Assembly (NCBI RefSeq): GCF_025790165.1
Contig: NZ_CP094970.1
Coordinates: 806,001 to 870,000 of the forward strand
Direction: 5' to 3'
DNA: 64,000 nucleotides
DNA from: Solicola gregarius
GTDB lineage: Bacteria > Actinomycetota > Actinomycetes > Propionibacteriales > Nocardioidaceae
Shown: one piece after another, positions 20,309 through 28,742 of the stretch
Position numbering within the stretch: position 1 is the first letter of the stretch
How the letters are laid out: each line of letters begins with the position of its first letter
Program-made: the position numbers and the translations under genes
The notes under the pieces: model-generated
Told to the model about the DNA's origin: nothing
What the model saw: only the letters and a program-made list of their open reading frames with translations
Databases searched by the model: none

Positions 20309-20950
20309 TCAGAGGATGAACGCGGCGCAGGTCGGGCCCTTCTCGTCGGGGAGGATCTCGGAGTAGGCCAGTCGTGAGTGGTCATCGACCATCGAGTGAA
20401 CGTAGTCGTAGCCAATCCGGGCTCGATTCTTGGCCCCGGTTGAGCCCATCTGACGGCCATGGGCCTTCCATCCGCCGCCGTCGGGGATCTTGCCGACCTT
20501 CTTCACGTCCATGTGGACCAGCTCGCCCGGGCGTTCGCGTTCGTAGCGCACCGCCGTGGTCTTCGAGGCACGGATGACCTCACCGGTCAGCGGGTCGCAC
20601 TCCCGCAGGTACGGGACACCGTGGCGGCGCAGGACCCGTGACACTGTGCGGGCCGGCACGCCGAGCTCTGGCCCGAGCCAATCCTGGCCACGCCGCTCCT
20701 CACGGCGCTTGGCCACGATCGCTTCCTCGACGTCGACCGGGGTCTGATTCGGGCAGTGGTGCGGGCGCGAAGAACGGTCCTCCAGACCGGCCTCGCCTTC
20801 GGCGCGGAAGCGCTTGACCCAGCGATGGGCGCATTGGCGCGAGACGCCCTGGGCCTTCGCGGCGTGCGCGACCGCCCAACCCTGTTCGCAGACACGCTGG
20901 ACGAGAAGTTGCCGGCCACGCACGTTCAACCGGGCATTACGGTGGGACAC
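20309..20950 (-). pseudogene. IS481-family transposase, 3'-truncated
   Basis: 213 residues. It has the N-terminal helix-turn-helix RQLLVQRVCEQGWAVAHAAKAQGVSRQCAHRWVKRF and the first part of the DDE core, GELVHMDVKKVGKIPDGGGWK (first Asp), then DYVHSMVDDHSRLAYSEILPDEKG. The frame ends at the boundary with the IS3 element, so the second Asp and the Glu are missing. The GTG start at 20950 has GGAGG upstream. GAAGACCTCCGG at 20951-20962 is inverted at 20995-21006, probably part of the element end. Confidence 0.85.
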
Positions 20951-21092
20951 GAAGACCTCCGGACGGTAGACGACCTAGACATCGCCCACCGCACCCGGAG
21001 GTCTTCGCTACGTCAACAACCGGCCCGGAGTGTCACCAACCTCCCGGCCGAGTACAACTGATATGTAGTGGCTTCCTGTCAAGTGGCAGGGT

Positions 21093-21128
21093 GAGGCGCC
21101 CGTCCCCGTTGGTGGGGGCGGGCGCCTC
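21093..21128. terminator. strong GC hairpin, terminator-like
   Basis: GAGGCGCCCG (21093-21102) pairs with CGGGCGCCTC (21119-21128), and CCCC/GGGG continues the stem inward with one T-G wobble: 15 pairs with a 6-nt loop. It lies about 220 bp beyond the stop of the IS110 transposase gene. No clear T-run follows on either strand, so it may terminate weakly or be an RNA/DNA structure of the IS end. Confidence 0.5.
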
Positions 21129-21347
21129 TGCTTCGTTGACCTGGTCGGTGGTGAGCGTGTCGTTGGCGACGCGCGGTCAGACTGATATGCGCGGGTTGGT
21201 TACCGCAGGACGGGGTGTTCGGCAGGAGCGGGACCGCGTGTCTAGAGTCGAGCGTCGTCCAGCAGGGCTGGGCTGCTCATAGCTGTATCGCGGGTCGCTC
21301 CACGCGCTGCTTCCACCACGTTGGTCGGCGAAGCGGTCTGGGAATGG

Positions 21348-22430
21348 CTAGTTCTCGAGTACTGCCAGGGACCAGCACCAGCCGGCCAGTTCGCGGGCGA
21401 TGGCGACGTTCGCGACCACGTGTCGCTTGCGACGCTCCCGGAAGAGGTTCCACCGAGCATGCAGCCGATGGTTGCCGGCGTCGCCGCGAGCACGAGCCGC
21501 TGGCGAAGCGAGCTCCCATCGGTCACGCATTGTTTTGCCGACGACGTAGCGGGCTCGGTGGTGCCACGCTGCCTCGACGAGCAGCCGCCGGACGTGGGTG
21601 TTGCCGGTCTTGGTGATCGATCCCTGCACCCGTGACTGTCCGGAGGAGTATTCCGACGGGACCAGACCGACGAACGCACCGATGGTGTTCCCCGTGAACC
21701 GGTGCCAGTCGCCGAGCTCGACTGCGAGCGCGAGTGCGGTCAGGTTGCTGACACCACGTAGGCAGCTCAGCCGCCGCACCATCGGTGTGAACTCGCTGTT
21801 CGCCGCCATCACCGCGATTGCCTCGTCGAGCCGGTCACGACGCGCTTTCACAGTCAGGACCGCGTCGTAGTCGGACTCGTAGGTCATCTGCAGCGACGGC
21901 GAATCGAACCGCTGGCGGCGTAGCCACGCGTCGTGGGCATCGGTCCAAGCCTGTCCGCCGGAGTAGACGACGCCCTGGCGCAACAGGAGCTTGGACAGCC
22001 GGTGACGTGCACGCATCAGGTCACCACGAGCGTCTTCACGTGCGCGGACTAGGTCACGGGCGTGCTCTTGGTCGGTGCTCGGGATCGCCACCGAGGTGTA
22101 CTCGTCCAGCCGCAGCAACCGTGCCAGGTGCACCGCGTCCTTCGCGTCGGTCTTGACGCGGTCACCACTGGGACGCTGAAGCTTGCTCGGGGCGACGACC
22201 TCGCACCTGATCCCCGCTGCGGCCAGGGACCGGGACAAACCGAACCCAGTCGGACCCGCCTCATAGGCCACCGCCACCGGACCCGGCAGGTCGCCAAGCC
22301 AGGAACGGATGTGCTCGTGCGATGGGGTCAATCTGCTCTGAAAGAGCTCGCCCGTGACGCCGTCGATCGCTGCCGCAACGACCGACCGTGCGTGCACGTC
22401 GAGCCCCACACTCGTACGCTCGGTGAACAC
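21348..22430 (-). CDS. IS110-family transposase, second type
   Basis: 360 residues from the GTG at 22430 (MFTERTSVGLDVHARSVVAAAID), with GGGAGG upstream. DEDD residues are visible in SVGLDVHARSV, VAYEAGPTGFGL and VKTDAKDAVHLARLL. The Tnp20 domain has LSCLRGVSNLTALALAVELGDWHRF and GLVPSEYSSGQSRVQGSITKTGNTHVRRLLVEAAW with the serine. It differs clearly from the IS110 protein at 17871-19007 and appears intact. Confidence 0.9.
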   Translation of the reverse strand: MFTERTSVGLDVHARSVVAAAIDGVTGELFQSRLTPSHEHIRSWLGDLPGPVAVAYEAGPTGFGLSRSLAAAGIRCEVVAPSKLQRPSGDRVKTDAKDAVHLARLLRLDEYTSVAIPSTDQEHARDLVRAREDARGDLMRARHRLSKLLLRQGVVYSGGQAWTDAHDAWLRRQRFDSPSLQMTYESDYDAVLTVKARRDRLDEAIAVMAANSEFTPMVRRLSCLRGVSNLTALALAVELGDWHRFTGNTIGAFVGLVPSEYSSGQSRVQGSITKTGNTHVRRLLVEAAWHHRARYVVGKTMRDRWELASPAARARGDAGNHRLHARWNLFRERRKRHVVANVAIARELAGWCWSLAVLEN

Positions 22431-22967
22431 CGGGGCCTCCCACAAATGTCGGATAGACCGAGCAGGCAGCCCTACTCGGTAACCCACGAATGTTGTGAGT
22501 GAGGCCCCGGCCCGCAACCCCGTCACTACGACCGGGTCGCGTCATACCGTCTAGATCGCGACCACTCCTGCAGGGGCCGGCCGCACTGGCGCCCGGTCTG
22601 GGGCGTGTGGCTACCGACGGTTCTGGTTCAGTGCCGGCTAGTTGGGCACGCATAACCTTTAGCCGAACGATCAGATCACGGTTCATCTCGAACATGGTCA
22701 AGAAGTCGTGATCGTGGACGGTACCGCCGCGCCAGAGGGACTGCCCGTCGCCGCAGGCCACGCGTGATGCATACGAAACGAGGTACGATTACCCGATCAG
22801 CCTGACCAGAGGCGGCTCCGTAGTTGACAGTGCTGGTCTCGGCTGCCCGACCAGCGCGTCGTACCCGAGGTCGTACTTGCTGGGTTAAGCACATGACGTC
22901 ACCACCACGATTCAGATTTGCTAGCTAACGGGAGGAGCGGGTTGCCGTCCTTCCGCGCTTCCGTGAG
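22431..22967. other. gene-poor stretch after IS110
   Basis: About 540 bp upstream of the IS110 transposase. GTGGGAGGCCCCG lies immediately before the start, and a similar GTGAGTGAGGCCCCGG occurs at about 22495-22511, so this may include the left end of the IS. Small open frames exist, but none has recognisable protein features. Confidence 0.35.
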
Positions 22968-23192
22968 TTAACTGCCCCGCATCCGGTCCCCGAGTGACAT
23001 CAATACAGGAATCGGTCGGGCCAGAACGGTGAACGTGGCGATCAGGTCGCGTTCGTCATCGAGTTCGACTAGATCGACGCCGCGTAGGATTTGGTCACCG
23101 ACGCTTGCCTCGAACACCAACTCGAACAATCGACTGGCACCTCTGTTCGTGTCCTCGAGAAGGTGCGTGTGGTGGAATTCGTCGCTGACCAT
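22968..23192 (-). pseudogene. C-terminal fragment of an NTF2-like protein
   Basis: 75 codons whose product reads FHHTHLLEDTNRGASRLFELVFEASVGDQILRGVDLVELDDERDLIATFTVLARPIPVL. This matches the last beta strands of SnoaL/NTF2-like proteins, in which a GVDLLEFDDDGRI-FTVMVRPL pattern is typical. The N-terminal helices are absent. It directly follows a truncated StrR-like gene on the same strand, so a deletion probably joined the two. Confidence 0.5.
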
Positions 23193-23213
23193 TTGATGCC
23201 CGTGACATTCGGG

Positions 23214-23720
23214 TCACGCCCAGTAGGTGTGAACCAGACCTGGCCTACCCCGAATCTCGGCAACGGTCTCGGTAACCAGTCCGGTAATCGTCGCGATAAA
23301 GGCGTCGGTCCACCCAGAGTGAACGCGTAGTATTCGCAAGGCAGCTGCTGTCCGTTCAAGCAATGACAGGGGTCGCCCGTATACCAAGTTGGTCCATGTC
23401 GACATCACGAATGCAGACTCTTCGTCGCCGTAGTACCACCAGACATCGACACACGCCGCACCCCTCATCCGCGCGGCATGGAATCTGTGGATACCGTCGA
23501 CGATCCTCATCGAACGCTTATTTACGAGAATCGGCGGCAACGTCAACGACGAGGTCGCAAGGTCCATGACATGGTCGTGGTCGACTCCCAGCCGTGGCGA
23601 CGTGGCCGGTAGCAGGGACGTCATCGGCACCTCGGCTGTGCCCTCAGCCACCGGCCCGCTCATCTCCGATGGGCACGGAGGCTTAGACAACTCGGTACGA
23701 ACGTTAGTTGTTGGCGGCAT
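23214..23720 (-). pseudogene. StrR-like (ParB-fold) regulator, C-terminally truncated copy C
   Basis: 168 residues aligning with residues 1-155 of the intact StrR-like protein at 38987-40036: LLPATSPR / LRPAISPR, LPPILVNKRSMRIVDGIHRFHAARMRG / LPPIVVDKASMRVVDGMHRLRAAGIRG, and ERTAAALRILRVHSGWTDAFIATITGL / ERMNAASRILRSHPEWSDRMVASTTGL. The second helix-turn-helix and the whole C-terminal half are gone. The ParB/Srx-like fold and first HTH remain, so a truncated product could still bind the full-length partner; this is speculation. Three 11-bp repeats precede it (23784-23812). Confidence 0.75.
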
Positions 23721-23769
23721 ATCGACGCTTTCCGGTCGGCGTTCGGGCCCCGTGGACTCTGCCTGCGCA

Positions 23770-23812
23770 GTGTGCCGAGCACCAATGCCGCGCCGATGCC
23801 ATCCGGATGCCC
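23770..23812 (-). promoter_or_regulatory. SARP-type promoter: three 11-bp direct repeats before StrR-like copy C
   Basis: Reading the minus strand, GGCATCC (23812-23806), GGCATCG (23801-23795) and GGCATTG (23790-23784) are spaced by exactly 11 bp. The last is followed by 8 bp and then CACACT (23775-23770) as a weak -10. Heptamers at 11-bp intervals ending 8 bp from the -10 are the known arrangement for OmpR-like SARP activators. The start codon is about 50 bp downstream. The same layout precedes the intact StrR-like gene. Confidence 0.65.
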
Positions 23813-23839
23813 TCGGCCGGTTTAAGCGACGATGACGAT

Positions 23840-24327
23840 GTTCCGCAGCGGAGGATCTGCCGCTCCCCGGCTAATAGGCTCGGCCGGGCATCCGGGCGTT
23901 AAGTCGGCCGCTGCCCCTTACTCGCCGGTGCGCACTGGTCGAACGCATCGCACGCCGGGCAGTACCGACAGCGAGGAATCGAACATGTACATAGTTGCTC
24001 AGCGCGGTCGGTAACCTCTCGTGAGGTGGCCCGTGTGGGCCGAGGCAGTCCTGGGGTGTGCTCTGGTCCCGACCGCGGCCCATGCGGCACACCCTGCAGA
24101 CGGGGATTCTTGCGCCGCTGGCCGAGCTGGTCGACACCGCATTGGAGCGCTGTTCGTCACACACGACCCCGACCATGCACCGCTGCTTGCCGACACGGTC
24201 GCCCTGATGAGCGAACCGGTCGACGTACAGATCGGCCCCGCGGCGATCGTCTGACCAACGACACCCTGTCCGTTGTACAGCCTCAATGTGGCGCTTCGCC
24301 GATCAGGAGCGAAGGACAGCCCCACGC
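23840..24327. other. gene-poor stretch
   Basis: About 490 bp with mixed base composition. A short plus-strand frame around 24120-24254 contains ALFVTHDPDHAPLLADTVALM, which resembles the H-loop region of an ABC ATPase. The rest of that frame does not, so I treat it as a possible relic only. Confidence 0.3.
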
Positions 24328-24690
24328 TCAGGCACTCGTGCACAGCCAGATCGAGGCGGCCAGGTTGGCTGCCGCCGTTGCGGCGGGGCCGATCGTCTTG
24401 AGCCGGTCGCGGATGAGCCTGCCGACAACAGTGTCCGCGGCTTGGACGAGGACCATCGCGACGGCGACCGCCGCCAGGAACGGCACCGAGCCGACGAAGA
24501 TGGCAGCGACGGCGACGACTGCCAGTGCCGCGCTTCGCGCCGACGCGTACATCGAGGCCGTGCGATCGGCGTCCCCGGCAGCGACGAGCCCGGCGATCGA
24601 GTAGCCGAGGCTGACGGCGGCGCTGATCGCCGTGACGGCGGCGCAGACCCAGAACGCGAGCGGCATGGGCCAATCGTAGAGGCGATCCAT
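24328..24690 (-). CDS. small membrane protein, unknown family
   Basis: 120 residues from the ATG at 24690 (MDRLYDWPMPLAFWVCAAVTAIS) with four hydrophobic segments: about 9-37, 55-70, 72-85 and 103-117. They are separated by short polar loops (GDADRTASMYASAR, GRLIRDRLKTIG). The layout resembles DUF4267-type four-helix membrane proteins, but I cannot confirm a family. The ribosome site is weak and the frame extends upstream in low-quality sequence, so the start is uncertain. Confidence 0.5.
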   Translation of the reverse strand: MDRLYDWPMPLAFWVCAAVTAISAAVSLGYSIAGLVAAGDADRTASMYASARSAALAVVAVAAIFVGSVPFLAAVAVAMVLVQAADTVVGRLIRDRLKTIGPAATAAANLAASIWLCTSA

Positions 24691-25166
24691 CGGCGTGGAC
24701 GTTCGGACGCGACGCGGACCTGGGCCTTCCCACGGCCTCCGGCTACACAACAGCATTTGCTGTCTCGGCTGTTGCGCTCGTCGTCGCCGGTGCCGTCGCA
24801 CTCGCGGGAACACAACCGAAGATCGGAAGACCGGCGTCGTCGTGCCGAGCAAGGGTAGAGCGGCACGATGCCCTGCTCTACGCACCTCTTCCCCGTCCGG
24901 CCCGCTCGGACGAGGAACGCTCCCCCGATCCGGCGACACTTCCCGACCGGATGGGCCCGACCTGCTCGATGCCCCTCGATCACCGGTGCCAGCCGTGCAA
25001 GTCGACACGCAAACCTCCTGACCTCGATCGCGACTGGGATCGCGCAGTGGCGCGTCCTGCCCGTTAGGTCCGCTACCGGCGATGGGTCGCCGTGGGCGCG
25101 AAGGTTGGCGAGTCGGGGTTCCTGCCGGCAAGCGTGGTCGACCAACATTTTGGGGCAGAGCGCTGC
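24691..25166. other. intergenic stretch without a recognised gene
   Basis: About 475 bp between the small membrane protein and the stop of the first I36-like gene. Long frames here are arginine/proline-rich and look like non-coding GC-rich sequence. Confidence 0.35.
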
Positions 25167-25589
25167 CTACACGCCCCAATCAAGGACCGAGTACGAAGAT
25201 ATCGCATCGTTGGAGGTCGCGGGCAGGTTGGTCGGCGGACCGTAATAGATGAGCGGGATCTCCATTCCGACGTTCGGATAATCCGTGTACAGGTCTATTT
25301 CAAGCCGGCTACGGTTCCAGACAGAACTGACCCTGTCGTTCCATTCGTCACCTATGTAACGGGGAGGACCGCCGTCGAAAACTGGTGGGACCAGATACAT
25401 GTCACCTTGACCGTTCGCGTCCTCGAAGAGACAAGCCGAGCCGTGCGGACACCTATCCCATCCGCTCGCAGTCGCTGCATCAGTTTGTGACGGCCCCAGA
25501 ATTACGGCGGCCGTCGCTTGGGGGCTGACCGGCACCACGAGAAGTGTCGCGGCAGTAGCCAAGGCGGATCCAATGAGAATCTTACGCAT
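25167..25589 (-). CDS. secreted peptidase-inhibitor I36-like protein, copy 1
   Basis: 140 residues with a clear signal peptide (MRKILIGSALATAATLLVVP). The mature domain resembles the beta-gamma-crystallin-like I36 inhibitors (SMPI type): CPHGSACLFEDANGQGDMYLVPP, then YIGDEWNDRVSSVWNRSR and the final NDAISSYSVL. Known members inhibit metalloproteases outside the cell; inhibition here is inferred. GAGGAAGGA precedes the ATG. About 40% identical by eye to the protein at 26534-26929. Confidence 0.78.
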   Translation of the reverse strand: MRKILIGSALATAATLLVVPVSPQATAAVILGPSQTDAATASGWDRCPHGSACLFEDANGQGDMYLVPPVFDGGPPRYIGDEWNDRVSSVWNRSRLEIDLYTDYPNVGMEIPLIYYGPPTNLPATSNDAISSYSVLDWGV

Positions 25590-25729
25590 ACGTTCCTTCC
25601 TCTCGAATTTATTCTACGAACGCCGACAGAGATGAAAGCACCCAGCGGAGTTTACGTATCGCAATATGGCGGAATACCAAACGGCATTCAAGACCTTCGT
25701 TTTCTTGCCGCCTCCATGCCTCTCCAAGG

Positions 25730-25915
25730 CTATTCCACGCGCGCGATCGCGACGAATCCTGTTAAGCCGTTGTAGGAGACTCGCATCGAGTCGTGCCATC
25801 CTTGCTTGCCACATGCGTCGTACAGGCCACCGCGACCGACATTTGGTGTGATCTCGAGCCATTCGCCAAATGCCCTCTCGGCACAATCCTTACAGCGAGC
25901 CTCATGCCCGTGCAC
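25730..25915 (-). pseudogene. fragment of a secreted SH3-like protein
   Basis: The 61-codon frame contains GRGGLYDACGKQGWHDSMRVSYNGLTGFVAIARVE, which looks like the end of a bacterial SH3 domain (last strands GW-x-V-x-Y-NGLTG-x-V). An in-frame TGA lies 11 codons upstream of the ATG and no signal peptide is present in any frame, so this is probably a remnant. A related frameshifted gene is at 32470-33098. Confidence 0.4.
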
Positions 25916-26533
25916 GCGCGCAGACTCGAATCCTCTCGTTGTCGATCAAACGGTAGAAATCTGACTGGCATGGACCGACCATCGCCGTGGGCCCAGCGGC
26001 CGCGGTACCGATGCCGCGGCGGGACCGCTTGCACCAGCAAGTGCGATGACTGGGCCGCCACACGACCAATCAATTGCATCCTCATGTGCACGTATCCGAT
26101 TCGGTGCTAGGGGCTCTAAGGCTGGCTTGTGGATGGAATGGAGGCACTGACCCGTCTCGGGCGTTGGGACATCAGGCGAAACTGGCCAGCATGCACGCGG
26201 CCCGGCGCCGACCCGGGAACTGCAACCGTCTGAGCTGCAGCAACTCCTGTTCCCGTTGAACTCCTCGACGTCACCTGCCCGACGCTATCCAGTATGGCTC
26301 CGCCAACTGCCAGCACGATGCCATTCCGGTTCCACAGCTTGCATATCTTCGCACTGACTCCCGCGGGCGCCCGTTTCCGCAGGTGTCCGTCCCCGGCCTC
26401 GTCAGTCCCAGGCTATTTGGTGCGTTATGGTGCGCCAACCTCTCGTGCCGCGGGCACGCGGCTGACCAATTGCAGGACATCCGCCGTCCGTCACCCACGC
26501 AGTGACGCCGACAAGGGGCGTGGACTCACCGAG
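25916..26533. other. gene-poor stretch between the two I36-like genes
   Basis: About 620 bp with no convincing gene. Several short frames exist on both strands, with neither ribosome sites nor recognisable motifs. It may contain the missing 5' part of the SH3-like fragment in decayed form. Confidence 0.35.
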
Positions 26534-26929
26534 TTAACGGACATCGAGAGACGAAATTGAGTCGTTGTGCGGGAGAGATAGGTTTACTGGCGCACCATAA
26601 GGCGTGAATGATAGCCCCCTACCTTGGAGATCGGCGGCGGTGAAGGTTTCGACATCGTATCGGCTGCGGTTCCAAATGGAGCTTGTCCTATCGTTCCAAA
26701 AATAACCTAGATAGGGGATGGTTATGGGCGCGGCAAGGGAGTACATTTCTCCTTCGCCATTTGCGTCCTCAAACAAGCAGAACTCGTCCTCCTCACACCG
26801 ATCCCAGGCGCCCGGAGAATCCCGCCTCTCTTCGGGACCTACCGAGGCCGAAGCGGAACTGACAGGCGCGGAAACAATCGCACCAGCCGCAGCAGCGACT
26901 GCAATCAAATAGATGAGTCGACGTTTCAT
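26534..26929 (-). CDS. secreted peptidase-inhibitor I36-like protein, copy 2
   Basis: 131 residues with a signal peptide (MKRRLIYLIAVAAAAGAIVSAPVSSASAS). The I36 core reads CEEDEFCLFEDANGEGEMYSL, then YFWNDRTSSIWNRSRYDV and ending HNDSISSLDVR. Two Cys flank the first beta turn. AGGAG precedes the ATG. Composition is less GC-rich than the chromosomal genes. Paralogous to 25167-25589; the pair sits beside the StrR/SARP locus. Confidence 0.8.
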   Translation of the reverse strand: MKRRLIYLIAVAAAAGAIVSAPVSSASASVGPEERRDSPGAWDRCEEDEFCLFEDANGEGEMYSLAAPITIPYLGYFWNDRTSSIWNRSRYDVETFTAADLQGRGLSFTPYGAPVNLSLPHNDSISSLDVR

Positions 26930-27223
26930 AGTTGGCTCCTACCCGTGGTCTTCAACCGCCTGTGCGGCATTTCGAGCCATACAGTTGGCCCGCGACTCAC
27001 ATACTCGCGCAACCCGATTCCATTTCACTGCCACCCCAAACATCTGACGCTAATACTCTGGATCGATCCACCGGGATCAGTCGATAGCGACCTTCCTCGC
27101 CGACACGAGTCATCGAGACTGCGTCAGCGATCAGCCATGCATCGCCTGCTTGCCGGGTATCACCGCTTCTGTGACCTGCGTCGCTTCGCGCCTCACGTGC
27201 CGATCGATAGTGCCTCGCTTCGT
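26930..27223. other. intergenic stretch
   Basis: About 290 bp between the I36-like gene and the putative StrR operator of the lipoprotein gene. I see no gene in it. It should hold the promoter of the minus-strand I36-like gene. Confidence 0.35.
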
Positions 27224-27253
27224 GTTCGACTCCATCTGGCCACGCAGACGAAC
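27224..27253 (+). promoter_or_regulatory. StrR-type operator before the lipoprotein gene
   Basis: GTTCGACTC (27224-27232), 12 bp, then CAGACGAAC (27245-27253). The known StrR operator is GTTCGACTG-N11-CAGTCGAAC; each half here differs by one base and the spacer is one longer, as in the site at 40209-40238. It ends 40 bp before the lipoprotein ATG. A GCCTCG...CGAGGC pair flanks it, so a hairpin reading cannot be excluded. Confidence 0.5.
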
Positions 27254-27293
27254 GAGGCGACCTGGCCGAGGTACGGCTGGTAATTTCCCCACG

Positions 27294-27896
27294 ATGATGC
27301 CAATGAACCATGGCTCTCGGTCTCCTCGTCCCATGTGCCTGCTGACCGTGTTGGTGCTGGTCTCCGCGGTCGCCTGTTCCGTTTCCGACAGCTCGAAGAA
27401 GACCGTCGGGGACCAACCACAGGCGTCCGCCCGCACCGAACTCCGGGTGAACGACACCGCTCGAGTGAGCTTCGGTCCGCTGACCGGCGCTCGAGCAGGT
27501 GAGCTCGATGTGACCGTGACGGCCGTCGACAGAGGCGAGTCTCGCCAACTACGCCGGTTACAGCAGTCCGCCAGGTATAAGGGAATGACCCCCTGGTACG
27601 TGCACTACTCGCTGGCTAACCGGGGACCTGACGACGCCACAGGTGCCAGCGTGTCCACTGATCTGACTGGCTACGACACCGAGGACAAGCCGGCCGAGGA
27701 GCTTCTGGTGCTCGGCGGCCTCGGATCCTGTGGCCCCGAGGAGGTCGAGCGTGCTTTCCCACCGGGACACACGAGGCGCGCGTGCGAGGTCGCGCTGACG
27801 CCGGCCGGACGCTCCCTGAAGGAGCTCCGATACCAGCCGGTCACGGGCGCGTTCGCCGCAGATCCGATCGTCTGGAGCATCGCACGCCGGCCGTAG
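27294..27896 (+). CDS. putative lipoprotein, unknown family
   Basis: About 200 residues from one of the ATGs at 27294/27297/27303 (MMPMNHGSRSPRPMCLLTVLVLVSAVAC). The lipobox SAVAC predicts lipidation and export. The mature part has a beta-rich pattern typical of DUF4352-like secreted domains: ELDVTVTAVDRGE, TPWYVHYSLANRGPDDATGASVSTDLTGYDTEDKPAEEL, then FPPGHTRRACEVALTP. A role is not assignable. A StrR-like operator lies at 27224-27253, which may tie it to the secretion locus. Confidence 0.65.
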   Translation: MMPMNHGSRSPRPMCLLTVLVLVSAVACSVSDSSKKTVGDQPQASARTELRVNDTARVSFGPLTGARAGELDVTVTAVDRGESRQLRRLQQSARYKGMTPWYVHYSLANRGPDDATGASVSTDLTGYDTEDKPAEELLVLGGLGSCGPEEVERAFPPGHTRRACEVALTPAGRSLKELRYQPVTGAFAADPIVWSIARRP

Positions 27897-28107
27897 GGGC
27901 CGTGGACGTTACGAATGCCCCACCCCGACAGTCGGTGACGTGGACCCACAAGTTGTGCGGATCACCGCTTATACAGCCCGTCGCTGTCGGTCGCGCGGTT
28001 TGGCCCGGTGTACGTCTCGATCGGAAGCCCGCGCCATGCGTCTCAGCTGCGATCAGGCTCTAGACGCGTCGTCGGCCGCCGGTCGGGTCGGTCAGCTCGT
28101 GACCTAT
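27897..28107. other. intergenic stretch
   Basis: About 210 bp between the lipoprotein stop and the end of the StrR-like relic. No feature recognised. Confidence 0.3.
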
Positions 28108-28652
28108 GAGGCGGGGATCGCGTTTGTCGGTGTGCCAGCCCCCGAGCGAACCGTCTCGACCGCCTGCGGAGTTATGCAGACGGTCGATGCGATCAGGCGG
28201 TCGGGCCACCCGGAGCGCGCTCGAACGAATCAGGCCGCCGCCAGACCCTCCCGCGCGGGCAGCTGCAAACGCTGGCGAATATTGGCCGGTACGGAGAACA
28301 GGAAGGCCGATCGGTCGTCGCCGTCGTACCAGTGGACGTCGATCTCGGCCTCGCCGCGGGCCTTTGCCGCCTGGAACCTGTGAATGCCGTCGACGATCCG
28401 CAAGGCCCATCGACTCACGACGATCGGCGGAAACGAATCGGACTCGGCGAGGGGTCGCACGTGGGCCTTGGTTGTCGCCTAGCTGCTGGGAGATGGCGGG
28501 AAGCAACAAGGCAAGTGGAACCTCACGACGGATTCTCGTCCCGGCACTGACACCGACACCGCCGGGTCGGTTGGGTCGGCGTATTGCCCGACTCGATGTA
28601 TGGGACCAGTCTCCTGCTCAGCACGTTGTCCGCCTGGTTGACAGATTTGCAT
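28108..28652 (-). pseudogene. StrR-like (ParB-fold) regulator, decayed copy A
   Basis: Pieces in several frames line up with the intact StrR-like protein. LLPAISQQLGDNQ (ending about 28460) corresponds to LRPAISPRNREN. HVRPLAESDSFPPIVVSRWALRIVDGIHRFQAAKARGEAEIDVHWYDGDDRSAFLFSV (28460-28290) is the ParB-like core. After an in-frame TGA at 28230-28232 the same frame continues VRARSGWPDRLIASTVCITPQAVETVRSG to a TAG at about 28108. At least one frameshift, an internal stop and loss of the C-terminal half make it a relic. It follows the SARP gene at 28743, mirroring the intact pair at 38987-43576. Confidence 0.7.
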
Positions 28653-28742
28653 CGTCGACGTCGGGTCCACGCCGATTCCATCCGCCGCCGCGCCGAGCCC
28701 AACATTGGAGCGATCAACTCCCCGGTAGCCGGGGAGGCGAGA

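Larger units (their letters stand above)
17149..20950 (-). mobile_element. nested pile of IS3, IS110, IS3 and IS481 elements
   Basis: Four elements lie head to tail on the minus strand. An IS481 transposase gene (20309-20950) loses its 3' half to an IS3 element. That IS3 element (OrfA 19933-20268, OrfB to 19205) loses its catalytic end at about 19218 to an IS110 element (17871-19007). The IS110 in turn abuts another IS3 element whose OrfB is cut into an enoyl-CoA hydratase gene. The truncations give a relative order of insertion. Confidence 0.75.

Noticed and set aside
21006-21061. Plus-strand frame end resembling the tail of an IS481 transposase (PARSVTNLPAEYN then stop)
   Set aside because: Only about 15 residues match, and the segment also overlaps the likely IS481 end repeat; too short to call a gene fragment.
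24021-24254. ABC ATPase-like string VTHDPDHAPLLAD in a short frame
   Set aside because: No Walker A/B or signature motif nearby and the rest of the frame is unrelated; probably chance or a very old relic.
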